Shown in pieces: positions 21,284 through 28,942 of a DNA stretch of 64,000 nucleotides. Position 1 is the stretch's first letter. Every line of letters starts with the position of its first letter. The stretch is taken from the NCBI RefSeq assembly GCF_012933545.1, contig NZ_JAADJU010000003.1, positions 424,895 through 488,894 of the forward strand, in the 5' to 3' direction. This DNA comes from Rouxiella aceris. GTDB taxonomy: Bacteria > Pseudomonadota > Gammaproteobacteria > Enterobacterales > Enterobacteriaceae. The translations under genes and the position numbers were made by a program. A model generated the notes under the pieces. That model did no database searches. It had not been told where the DNA came from and was given only the letters and a program-made list of their open reading frames with translations.

Positions 21284-21784
21284 TTACTTAGCTGCTGGTG
21301 CAGCTTTTTTAGCGTGTTTTTTCACGTGTTTTTTAGCAGCCTGCGCTTTCTGTGCAGCTGGTTTAGCAGCGTGTTTTTTCACGTGTTTTTTAGCAGCTTG
21401 TGCTTTCTGTGCAGCTGGTTTAGCAGCATGTTTTTTCACGTGTTTTTTAGCAGCTTGTGCTTTCTGTGCAGCTGGTTTAGCAGCGTGTTTTTTCACGTGT
21501 TTTTTAGCAGCCTGTGCTTTCTGCGCAGCTGGTTTTTTAGCAGCGTGTTTTTTCACGTGTTTTTTAGCAGCCTGTGCTTTCTGCGCAGCTGGTTTTTTAA
21601 CAGCTTGTTTTTTCACAACTTTCTTAGCAGGAGTTGCTTTTGCAGCTGGAGCAGCAGTAGTTGCAGCAGGAGCGGTAGCAGCTGGTGCAGCAGCGGCTGC
21701 TGGAGCAGCGGTGGTTTCAGCTGCGAAAGCTACAGAAGACAGGCCCATTGCAGCGGCAATAACCAGAGCTAATACTTTTTTCAT
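21284..21784 (-). CDS. asr: Acid-shock protein Asr, with expanded repeats
   Basis: 166 residues from [14 protein letters not shown] (GAGGA 8 nt upstream), with a signal peptide ending AFA. The mature protein is Ala/Pro/Thr-rich and then carries five near-identical 17-20-residue units of [18 protein letters not shown]. coli Asr is 102 residues, so the basic repeat region is expanded; the DNA repeats (57 or 60 bp) are nearly identical, implying recent duplication. Asr is an intrinsically disordered periplasmic protein induced at low pH and thought to shield proteins from acid. A putative RstA box is upstream. Confidence 0.95.
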   Translation of the reverse strand: MKKVLALVIAAAMGLSSVAFAAETTAAPAAAAAPAATAPAATTAAPAAKATPAKKVVKKQAVKKPAAQKAQAAKKHVKKHAAKKPAAQKAQAAKKHVKKHAAKPAAQKAQAAKKHVKKHAAKPAAQKAQAAKKHVKKHAAKPAAQKAQAAKKHVKKHAKKAAPAAK

Positions 21785-21889
21785 CGTTAATTCCTCAGAA
21801 TTTAATTTATGTATCCACCCCACTGCGGGGCCGGTGAGAGAATACTATGCTTGTTAGCCCCCCTTGTCCGTATGTGATTGGTTTCGGCG

Positions 21890-21903
21890 TGTAACGGTAT
21901 GTA
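21890..21903 (-). promoter_or_regulatory. Putative RstA box upstream of asr
   Basis: Minus strand reads TACATACCGTTACA, which differs at one specified position from the RstA consensus TACATNTNGTTACA. It lies about 106 nt before the asr ATG. RstA activates asr in E. coli, and rstAB is encoded 4-6 kb away in this window. Confidence 0.7.
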
Positions 21904-22233
21904 CAAAGCAAGTAACATCTATTAATCAATAGGTTATAAATAATTAATTGCCTTGTGTAACCGGTTTTTCTCTCACTTAGTTACAACATACTAGTTAAGT
22001 GGTTACTTGCGGTGTCTGTGAGAGCGGAAATGATTGAGAAATCAGGGGGATCTGGGATGGTTTTGTTGCCGAAGGCAATGGTAGGGGGGGACTTAAATGA
22101 CAATTTTCTTTTTTTAAAGTCAACTTCAAGGGCATTCGCTGCGCTCACTGGGCGGCGGCCCAGAGCGCCTTTATAGCTTAAAAGTCAATTTACTCCGAGC
22201 AAAGGGTTTCGGTTTTAATTGCAAATTTGTTTT

Positions 22234-22333
22234 TAACTTCAAGGTCAACTTCAACTTCAAGGTCAACTTCAACTTCAACTTCAACTTCAACTTCAACTTC
22301 AACTTCAACTTCAACTTCAACTTCAACGTCAAC
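22234..22333 (+). repeat. (TTCAAC)n hexanucleotide tract, locus 1
   Basis: About 100 bp of TTCAAC units with a few AAGGTC variants at the edges. It is roughly twice as long as the matching tracts at 51837 and 63838, so the copy number varies. In one frame it reads Ser-Thr repeats, on the other strand Val-Glu repeats. Confidence 0.9.
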
Positions 22334-22371
22334 TGCATTCGCTGCGCTCACTGGGCGGCGGCCCAGACCGC

Positions 22372-22401
22372 CCAAAGGAGGCGAAGGCGCGCCTCCTTTG
22401 G
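22372..22401. repeat. Strong hairpin in locus 1, left part
   Basis: Perfect 12-bp stem CCAAAGGAGGCG / CGCCTCCTTTGG with 6-nt loop AAGGCG. An identical hairpin recurs at 63933-63962. No T-run follows, so it is not a standard terminator. Confidence 0.8.
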
Positions 22402-22479
22402 AATCCTGCGCCTTGTCCAAATTGAACAGTGTCGTGCCCTCGGTTGTAGTTCTTTCCAGTGACATTTGTGTGTGGCCTA

Positions 22480-22600
22480 AACCACGCCGCTGCGCGGTCC
22501 CTTCACTCGGTCGCGAGCCAAAAGCGTCTCGCTCCACGTCGCTCAGCGTAGGTTTTGAATCGGCCAGGAAGCATTTAAAGCAAAACCGGCAACATTAAAG
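22480..22600 (-). repeat. Inverted copy of the large repeat module
   Basis: The stretch GCGGTCCCTTCACTCGGTCG and following CGAGCCAAAAGCGTCTCGCTCC is the reverse complement, with scattered changes, of the part of each direct module reading GGAGGGAGACG / TTTTGGCTCCCGACCGAGCA / AGGGGACTGCGC. Together with the first direct copy (22684 on) it makes a large imperfect palindrome. The same arrangement recurs at 52150-52400. Confidence 0.7.
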
Positions 22601-22654
22601 GTCAACAGCGAAAGATAAAAAGATAAAAAGATAAAAAGACAATTTTGCCGCTGA

Positions 22655-24480
22655 AACGGCACGGTGTAGATAGCTTACTGGCACATTCAGAGACGGCGCC
22701 GCGCGAAGAGGAGGGAGACGTTTTTGGCTCCCGACCGAGCAAGGGGACTGCGCAGCAGCGCGGCTCGTGCCACGCTCGGATTGACTGAAACATAGCCGGT
22801 AATAGGCAGCAGACAAATAGACAACACCAAAAGGCCCAGGATTGTTAAGGAGCGGGCCAGCGCTCCTTAACTCGGTTCGGCACAGCGGGTTAAGTGGCCA
22901 CCGCAATGATAAAACCGAAACAGCTCCTCATAGCCCATTGGTTTTAAAACAACAATTGCCATTTAAGCCTAACCCAAAACAGCTCCTCTAAAGCCAATTG
23001 ATTTTAAAATAACAATTGCCATTTAAGCCAAACCGGCACTGTTTACATAGTCTACTGGCACATTCAGAGACGGCGCCGCGCGAAGAGGAGGGAGACGCTT
23101 TTGGCTCCCGACCGAGCAAGGGGACTGCGCAGCAGCGCGGCTCGTGCCACGCGCGGAGTCACTGAAACATAGCCGGTAATAGGCAGCAGACGAATCAACA
23201 ACACCAAAAGGCCCAGGATTGTTAGGGAGCGGGCCAGCGCTCCTTAACTCGGTTCGGCACAGCGGGTTAAGCGGCCACCGCAATTATAAAACCGAAACAG
23301 CCCCTCTAAAGCCAATTGACGTTAAAAACCAAAATTGCCATTTAAGTCAAACCGTACGATGTACATAGCTAGTTGGCACATTCAGAGACGGCGCCGCGCG
23401 AAGCGGAGGGAGACGCTTTTGGCTCCCGACCGAGCAAGGGGACTGCGGAGCAGCGCGGCTCGTGCCACACACGGAGTGACTGAAACATAGCCGGTAATAG
23501 GCAGCAGACGAATCAACAACACCAAAAGGCCCAGGATTGTTAAGGAGCGGGCCAGCGCTCCTTAACTCGGTTCGGCACAGCGGGTCAAGTTGCCACTGCT
23601 ATTATAAAACCGAAATAGCTCCTCATAGCCAATTGCCTTTTAAAACCAAAAATTGCCATTTAAGCCCAAACCGAAACAGCCTCTCTAAAGCCAATTGACG
23701 TTAAAAACCAAAATTGCCATTTAAGCCCAAACCGCACGATGTACATAGCTAGTTGGCACATTCAGAGACGGCGCCGCGCGAAGCGGAGGGAGACGTTTTT
23801 GGCTCCCGACCGAGCAAGGGGACTGCGCAGCAGCGCGGCTCGTGCCACACACGGAGTGACTGAAACATAGCCGGTAATAGGCAGCAGACGAATCAAAGAC
23901 ACCAAAAGGCCCAGGATTGTTAAGGAGCGGGCCAGCGCTCCTTAACTCGGTTCGGCACAGCAGGTTAAGTTGCCACCGCAATGATAAAACCGAAACAGCT
24001 CCTCATAGCCAATTGCCTTTTAAAACCAAAAATTGCCATTTAAGCCCAAACCGAAACAGCCTCTCTAAAGCCAATTGACGTTAAAAACCAAAATTGCCAT
24101 TTAAGCCAAACCGTACGATGTACATAGCTAGTTGGCACATTCAGAGACGGCGCCGCGCGAAGCGGAGGGAGACGCTTTTGGCTCCCGACCGAGCAAGGGG
24201 ACTGCGCAGCAGCGCGGCTCGTGCCACGCTCGGAGTGACTGAAACATAGTCGGTAATAGGCAGCAGACGAATAAACAACACCAAAAGGCCCAGGATTGTT
24301 AAGGAGCGGGCCAGCGCTCCTTAACTCGGTTCGGCACAGCGGGTTAAGTAGCCACCGCTATTATAAAACCGAAACAGCTCCTCATAGCCCATTGACTTTA
24401 AAAAAAGGAAATTGCCATTTAAGCCCAACCCGATACAGCTCCCCATAGCCAATTGACTATTAAGTAGTAAATTGAGATTT
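22655..24480 (+). repeat. Tandem array of five ~380-bp units
   Basis: The marker CATTCAGAGACGG starts at 22684, 23061, 23379, 23759 and 24138, giving spacings of 377, 318, 380 and 379 bp. Each unit has a ~260-bp module with a hairpin (arms TTAAGGAGCG / CGCTCCTTAA, loop GGCCAG; at 22845, 23222, 23540, 23920, 24299), then one or two ~60-bp modules ending AATTGCCATTTAAGCC. The short 318-bp spacing is explained by one missing 60-bp module. A sixth unit is at 52338. Confidence 0.9.
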
Positions 24481-24495
24481 AAGCCAAAATGACAT

Positions 24496-25986
24496 TTAAG
24501 CCAACTCCCCATAACGACTTTCCAAATGTCGACGAAAATAACCCGTGTTTAATGTTTCGCCCGTCGCATTGGCAATTAATTGGTCAGTAGAGAAACGGCT
24601 ACCATGCTGCCAGATATTCTGATTTAGCCACTGGAAGAGGGCGGTTAAATCACCACGCGTAATATCCTCTTGCAACGTCGGAACCGCTTTATTGGCCGTC
24701 TGGAATAACTGCGCCGCATACATCGCCCCCAGCGTATAGGTCGGGAAATAGCCAAATCCGCCATCGGTCCAGTGAATATCTTGCATACAACCGTCGCGAT
24801 AATTACCCACGGTATCCAGACCGAGATATTGCTGCATTTTACTGTTCCATAGCGCAGGGATATCTTCGACTTCGATTTCACCTTCAATCAATGCCTGCTC
24901 AATTTCGTAGCGCAGAATAATATGCGCCGGATAACTGACTTCGTCGGCATCAACGCGAATAAGCCCTGGCTGTACACGCTGATTCAGCTTAATAAAGTTG
25001 GCTTGTTCAAGCCCCGGACGCAGACCAAACTGCTCAATAACCAATGGATAGATGGATTGCAAAAATACATCGCTACAGCCCAGTTGCATTTCAAACAACA
25101 GGCTTTGCGATTCATGGATCCCCATGGATCGTGCATTGGCTACCGGCTGTCCCAGCCACTCTTTCGGCAGATTTTGTTCATAACGGGCATGGCCGGTTTC
25201 GTGTACCACCCCCATCATGGCAGTGATAAATTCCTGCTCATTATAACGGGTGGTGATGCGCACATCTTGCGGAACGCCGCCGCAAAACGGGTGGGCGCTG
25301 ATATCCAGTCGACCGGCATCGAAATTGAAACCCAGGCGTTTCATCACCTTTAGACCCAAGGCTTTCTGTTGATCAATAGCAAAGGGGCCCTCGGGCTGAG
25401 CAAAATGTTGCGACTGTTGCCTGGCGACCACCTGTTGCAGTAGCGATGGCAACCACTGTTTCAGATCGCCGAAAATTTCGTCGAGCTTAACGGCGGTCAT
25501 ACCCGGCTCATAGAGATCAAGCAGAGAATCATAGCGGCTGATACCAGCGGCCTCGGCTCGCAGCGTCGCTTCCTGACGACTGAGTTTGACCACTTCACGC
25601 AGGTTATCGGCAAATCCTTCCCAATCATTGGCTGGACGCTGACGACGCCAGGCATGTTCACAGCGCGCACCGGCCAGGGATTTGGCTTCCACCAGACTCT
25701 CTGGCAATAAAGCCGCATGCTGATATTGACGATGCATTTCGCGTAGATTCGCCTGCTCGAGATCGTTAAGGTCTTCCTGCCTGGCTTGTTGCAACCACTC
25801 GCCAACCTGAGCAGCGGTGAGGATCTGGTGCTGGAGAACACTCAGCTCGGCCAGCGCTTCCGAACGCGCCTTACTGCCCTCGGCGGGCATCATCGTTTGC
25901 ATATCCCATCCGGCAATGGACGAAAGATGACTGAAGCGCGATAAACGGGTAAAAGTGGCGCGTAACTGCGAATAAGCTGTCGTCAT
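24496..25986 (-). CDS. Metallocarboxypeptidase, M32 (Taq) family
   Basis: 496 residues, the normal M32 length. Active-site HETGH at 262-266 and the downstream third-ligand motif MGIHESQS (His291-Glu292), plus DXRITTRY just before, are all diagnostic. It removes C-terminal residues from peptides in the cytoplasm using a metal ion, with broad specificity except after proline. GGAG lies 7-8 nt before the ATG. The final codons and TAA stop are embedded in the GGCTTAA end of the repeat element, so it may have remodelled the 3' end. E. coli lacks this gene at the locus. Confidence 0.93.
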   Translation of the reverse strand: MTTAYSQLRATFTRLSRFSHLSSIAGWDMQTMMPAEGSKARSEALAELSVLQHQILTAAQVGEWLQQARQEDLNDLEQANLREMHRQYQHAALLPESLVEAKSLAGARCEHAWRRQRPANDWEGFADNLREVVKLSRQEATLRAEAAGISRYDSLLDLYEPGMTAVKLDEIFGDLKQWLPSLLQQVVARQQSQHFAQPEGPFAIDQQKALGLKVMKRLGFNFDAGRLDISAHPFCGGVPQDVRITTRYNEQEFITAMMGVVHETGHARYEQNLPKEWLGQPVANARSMGIHESQSLLFEMQLGCSDVFLQSIYPLVIEQFGLRPGLEQANFIKLNQRVQPGLIRVDADEVSYPAHIILRYEIEQALIEGEIEVEDIPALWNSKMQQYLGLDTVGNYRDGCMQDIHWTDGGFGYFPTYTLGAMYAAQLFQTANKAVPTLQEDITRGDLTALFQWLNQNIWQHGSRFSTDQLIANATGETLNTGYFRRHLESRYGELA

Positions 25987-26052
25987 GTCGTACTCCGTAC
26001 TTTAAAAATAGTAAGCATAGCAAAGTCGATAACAGGCAAAGCGGTAATGCAA

Positions 26053-27357
26053 TCAGGTTGCTTCAATAGCCAGATTAAAGGCAGGTTTTACTGGCCAGCT
26101 AAAGCGAAAACTGGCCCCGCCCAATGGGCTGGCAGTCACTGTCAGATGCCCTTGATAGGCGACGGCGATGGAATGCACAATCGCCAGCCCCAGCCCACAG
26201 CCACCGGTTGCGCGATCGCGACTGGGGTCCAGACGGACAAAGGGTTCAAATACCCGCTGACGTTCTTCCGGTGGAATACCGGGGCCGTCATCTTCAACCT
26301 GAAGACAGGCTTCATCGCCTTCCAGCCACAGGCCAATGCGTAATTTGGCATTGGCGTAGCGTTGCGCATTATTGACCAGATTATCCAGCACTCGCTCCAT
26401 TAGGCGTAAGTCAACGCCGCCAAAATCTGCCTCTTTGCTGACGTTAAGCTCGATCTCATGTTCGGCATTGACCAGCCGGTAATCATCAGCCTTGTCCTCC
26501 ATCCACTCGGAGAGATTGATTTTAGACAGATGCAATGCTACCTGGGGACGATCCAGACGAGCGAAGGTTAGCAGTTCGTCAATCAGGGATTCCAACTGGC
26601 CGATATCGCGGTTAATGGCATGTTGTTCCGACTCCGGCAGATGTTCGCTAATCGCCAGCCGGTAACGAAGTCTGACCAGCGGGGTACGCAGCTCATGGGC
26701 AATGCCGTCGATCAGCTGTTTCTTGCTGGCAATCAGCGTATTGATATTGTCGGCCATCTGGTTAAAGGCAATCCCCAGCCGATTGAGACTGGAGGTGGTA
26801 TCAAAATGGGTACGTTCATCCAGATAACCATTACCCAACCGCTGCGCCGAATTTTCGAGTTTGAGCAGATCTTGCCAATGCGGGCGCATCCATAAAAATA
26901 CCGGCAGTGCCAACGATAAGCCGATAAAAATGAGCAGCCCTAGATCCAGCACACGCATTTCATGCATATAGAACAGATAGGGGATTGGCCCCACCACCAA
27001 CACGTAATGACTGCGCGGGACAAGCTGGAGAAAAGTGTATTCGTTGTCCAGGGCGACAATCTCGCCGCTGCGCAGTTGTGCATCCAGCGCCGGACTCAGT
27101 TTGCGTTTGCCCAAAGGCTCGATATGCAGTTTGAACGACAGATTCAGTTCCAAGGTGCTGATGGTTTTATTCCAGTCCTTGATGGGAATTTCACGCAGTT
27201 CACTGCGCATCAGGTACAGGGAGCTTTTCATCAGGTCGTTCATTGATTGACGACCGGTACGTTCCGCGGTGACTTTATAAACCAGCCCGACCAGCATGGC
27301 CATGACCAAAAAGCAGACTAATAACAGCAAAAAGAACTGAACAAAAAGTTTTCTCAT
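26053..27357 (-). CDS. rstB: Sensor histidine kinase RstB
   Basis: 434 residues: TM1 (~8-28), periplasmic sensor, TM2 (~135-155), HAMP, a HisKA domain with phospho-acceptor His in IDGIAHELRTPLVRLRY, and HATPase motifs N (NLVNNAQRYA), G1 (DDGPGIP) and G2 (GCGLGLAIV). It is the kinase of the RstBA pair, which responds to acid and low Mg2+ through PhoPQ in enterobacteria. Its start overlaps the rstA stop by 4 nt (ATGA), so the two are co-translated. Confidence 0.96.
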   Translation of the reverse strand: MRKLFVQFFLLLLVCFLVMAMLVGLVYKVTAERTGRQSMNDLMKSSLYLMRSELREIPIKDWNKTISTLELNLSFKLHIEPLGKRKLSPALDAQLRSGEIVALDNEYTFLQLVPRSHYVLVVGPIPYLFYMHEMRVLDLGLLIFIGLSLALPVFLWMRPHWQDLLKLENSAQRLGNGYLDERTHFDTTSSLNRLGIAFNQMADNINTLIASKKQLIDGIAHELRTPLVRLRYRLAISEHLPESEQHAINRDIGQLESLIDELLTFARLDRPQVALHLSKINLSEWMEDKADDYRLVNAEHEIELNVSKEADFGGVDLRLMERVLDNLVNNAQRYANAKLRIGLWLEGDEACLQVEDDGPGIPPEERQRVFEPFVRLDPSRDRATGGCGLGLAIVHSIAVAYQGHLTVTASPLGGASFRFSWPVKPAFNLAIEAT

Positions 27358-28085
27358 TCCCGCGCGGACTCCCAGGCGTTGGGGGCAAAGAGGTAGCCTT
27401 TGTTACGCACGGTTTTAATGCGAAAAGGTTCGAGGGCATTATCATAGAGTTTGCGACGCAGGCGTGAAATAGCCACATCGATACTGCGATCGAGTCCGTC
27501 ATAGCTGACTCCGCGTAAATTCAGCAGTAAGGCTTCACGATCCATAATACGTCCGGCATGGGTCGCCAGTTCCCACAGCAGATCAAAGTCGGAGGTTGAC
27601 AGGGTGATGGTTTCTTCTGCCAGGGTAACTTCGCGATTGACCGGATCGATACACAGCAGACCAAAATGCAAGGCATTGCCTTTTTGCATCGGCTGACGCG
27701 GTGCTTCGGGTTCGGCTGCCGTCATGGGCCGTTGGCGCAAATGCAGACGCAAACGAGCCAACAATACCGCCGGTGGGGTGGTTTTCAGAATATAATCATT
27801 GGCCCCCATCTCTAGCGACAGAATATGATTCATATCGCTGTCTAACGAGGTGAGCAAGACAATGGGACCCTCATAGGATGGACGCAGGTCACGGCAAAGT
27901 GTCATGCCGTCTTTACCAGGCAGCATAATATCCAATAACACCAGATCGGGGCGTTCAAGCTCAATACGTGCCTGAGCGGTATCGCCGCGCGGTTCAACGA
28001 GCACTTCAATATCATGCTTACCGAGATAGGCGGCAATCAGCTTACCAACCTCGGCGTCATCTTCTACAAAAACGATTTTATTCAT
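27354..28085 (-). CDS. rstA: Response regulator RstA
   Basis: 243 residues from MNKIVFVEDD. OmpR/PhoB-type: receiver with acidic pocket (Asp9/Asp10), phospho-Asp52 in LLDIMLPG and a YILKTTPP switch lysine, then a winged-helix DNA-binding domain (LLNLRGVSYDGLDRSIDVAIS). An upstream in-frame ATG at 28160 is ignored, as it adds non-homologous residues; the chosen ATG has only a weak ribosome site. RstA activates asr in E. coli, and an RstA box is found before asr here. Confidence 0.96.
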   Translation of the reverse strand: MNKIVFVEDDAEVGKLIAAYLGKHDIEVLVEPRGDTAQARIELERPDLVLLDIMLPGKDGMTLCRDLRPSYEGPIVLLTSLDSDMNHILSLEMGANDYILKTTPPAVLLARLRLHLRQRPMTAAEPEAPRQPMQKGNALHFGLLCIDPVNREVTLAEETITLSTSDFDLLWELATHAGRIMDREALLLNLRGVSYDGLDRSIDVAISRLRRKLYDNALEPFRIKTVRNKGYLFAPNAWESARE

Positions 28086-28412
28086 TGGTTTGCTGCTAAC
28101 AAGAAAATCGAACACCAGCATAGCGCGAGCAGAGCAGCAACGCCATGACACAGTATACATAAGCCTAAATTATCGCGGTCTTTTTCAGCCGTTGACCGCG
28201 CGCGATTTATCGGGCGCTCACTGGCAAAGTGTCAATAAACTATGCCATTATAAAAAGCTATGTCATTATATAGAAGATTGTGTTTACCGTTCCAAAACAT
28301 TGTCTTTAAAAGGCGGTTTTGGCCGTTTCCGGGCCTGCGGTTTAGGGTTTTACGAAATAAACGCCATCACAACAATCAAACAATAAATTTGTTAACACTG
28401 GCCGGGAGAAGA
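28086..28412. other. Intergenic region rstA / unknown gene, with an 18-bp direct repeat
   Basis: About 330 bp between divergent genes. It holds two copies of CTATG(C/T)CATTATA at 28240-28252 and 28258-28270 (18-bp spacing), which could be a tandem operator or an AT-rich promoter. No RNA gene was recognised. Confidence 0.4.
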
Positions 28413-28838
28413 ATGGAGATGGCTGAAAGTCGCCTGGTACCCGATGCGCGCAGTGAGAAAGCTTCCTTTGATTATATGGAATATTTATCGGCATCGTGTA
28501 AAAAACAATGGAGCTTTCTTGATGCTATCTTCGGCGTATTGCCATTTTTTGGCATGGTGCTGAGATCGCGGACTTCGCAAGAGAAATCCAAGCAAGACAA
28601 ACTCAAAGCTCTGGCATTACAGGTCGTATCCACGCAGGTCAGTGACGAAACCAATATTGTGAGACTGATCGAGTTAGCGGAACAGCAAAATATGTATAGC
28701 ATTGATATACATCTGCCGTATTCCCTAACCGAAGAGCAGCTCACCGCAATCCAGCTTGAATGTAAATATCTGGTGCAGTTGACGCAAAAGGATGAGCATT
28801 TGACTGTGCAGATACTACAGATGCCCTCACAGCAGTAA
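28413..28838 (+). CDS. Hypothetical cytoplasmic protein
   Basis: 141 residues from ATG 28413 (GGGAG 4 nt upstream); the second ATG at 28419 is equally possible. There is no signal peptide, but a short hydrophobic stretch (FLDAIFGVLPFFGMVLRS, ~30-48) is followed by a basic K/S-rich linker and a hydrophilic C-terminal domain (RLIELAEQQNMYSIDIHLPY...LTQKDEHLTVQIL). I do not recognise the family. It is divergent from rstA and ends in a strong terminator, so it is a single-gene unit. Confidence 0.65.
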   Translation: MEMAESRLVPDARSEKASFDYMEYLSASCKKQWSFLDAIFGVLPFFGMVLRSRTSQEKSKQDKLKALALQVVSTQVSDETNIVRLIELAEQQNMYSIDIHLPYSLTEEQLTAIQLECKYLVQLTQKDEHLTVQILQMPSQQ

Positions 28839-28851
28839 TAATAATGGGCGT

Positions 28852-28886
28852 AAAAAAACCAGTTCATCGCGAACTGGTTTTTTTTT
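28852..28886. terminator. Bidirectional intrinsic terminator
   Basis: Stem AACCAGTTC / GAACTGGTT with an ATCGC-type loop, flanked by AAAAAA on the left and TTTTTT on the right. It serves the unknown gene (+) and ydgH (-), which converge here. Confidence 0.9.
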
Positions 28887-28942
28887 GCCTGTCGAAGAGA
28901 AAAGGGCCGAATCTGTCTCGACCCTCAATTCCGGTAGGGCAA

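Larger units (their letters stand above)
22088..24502 (+). repeat. Composite intergenic repeat element, locus 1 (largest copy)
   Basis: 2.4 kb with no credible gene. It starts at GGACTTAAATGACAATTT and ends with CATTTAAGCC, an inverse of the start. In order: a short TTCAA stretch plus a GC-rich GCATTCGCTGCGCTCAC module (22131), a ~100-bp (TTCAAC)n tract, a second GCATTCGCTGCG module (22335), a 12-bp-stem hairpin (22372), an inverted copy of the large module, then five direct copies in tandem with 60-bp spacer modules. Apparent ORFs here encode only (ST)n or (VE)n or shifted repeats and are rejected. The last bases overlap the stop codon of the M32 peptidase gene. I cannot match it to a named element. 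Confidence 0.85.

Noticed and set aside
21267..21857. Plus-strand Cys/Phe-rich repeat ORFs ([15 protein letters not shown]...)
   Set aside because: Antisense shadow of the asr repeats; asr has the signal peptide, ribosome site, terminator and synteny.
22190..22598. ORFs coding (VE)n and (ST)n on opposite strands
   Set aside because: They are translations of the TTCAAC tract and flanking repeat modules, lack ribosome sites, and recur only because the DNA repeats.
22595..23981. Four similar ~86-103-residue minus-strand ORFs (MRW.LN.LCRTELRSAGPL...)
   Set aside because: They are the same frame through successive copies of the repeat unit. The start context is not a ribosome site and the frame is lost in other copies, so coding is not supported, although ribosome profiling could settle it.
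22334..24480. CRISPR array in the repeat region
   Set aside because: Periods of ~380 and ~60 bp with conserved rather than unique intervening sequence; no cas genes in the window.
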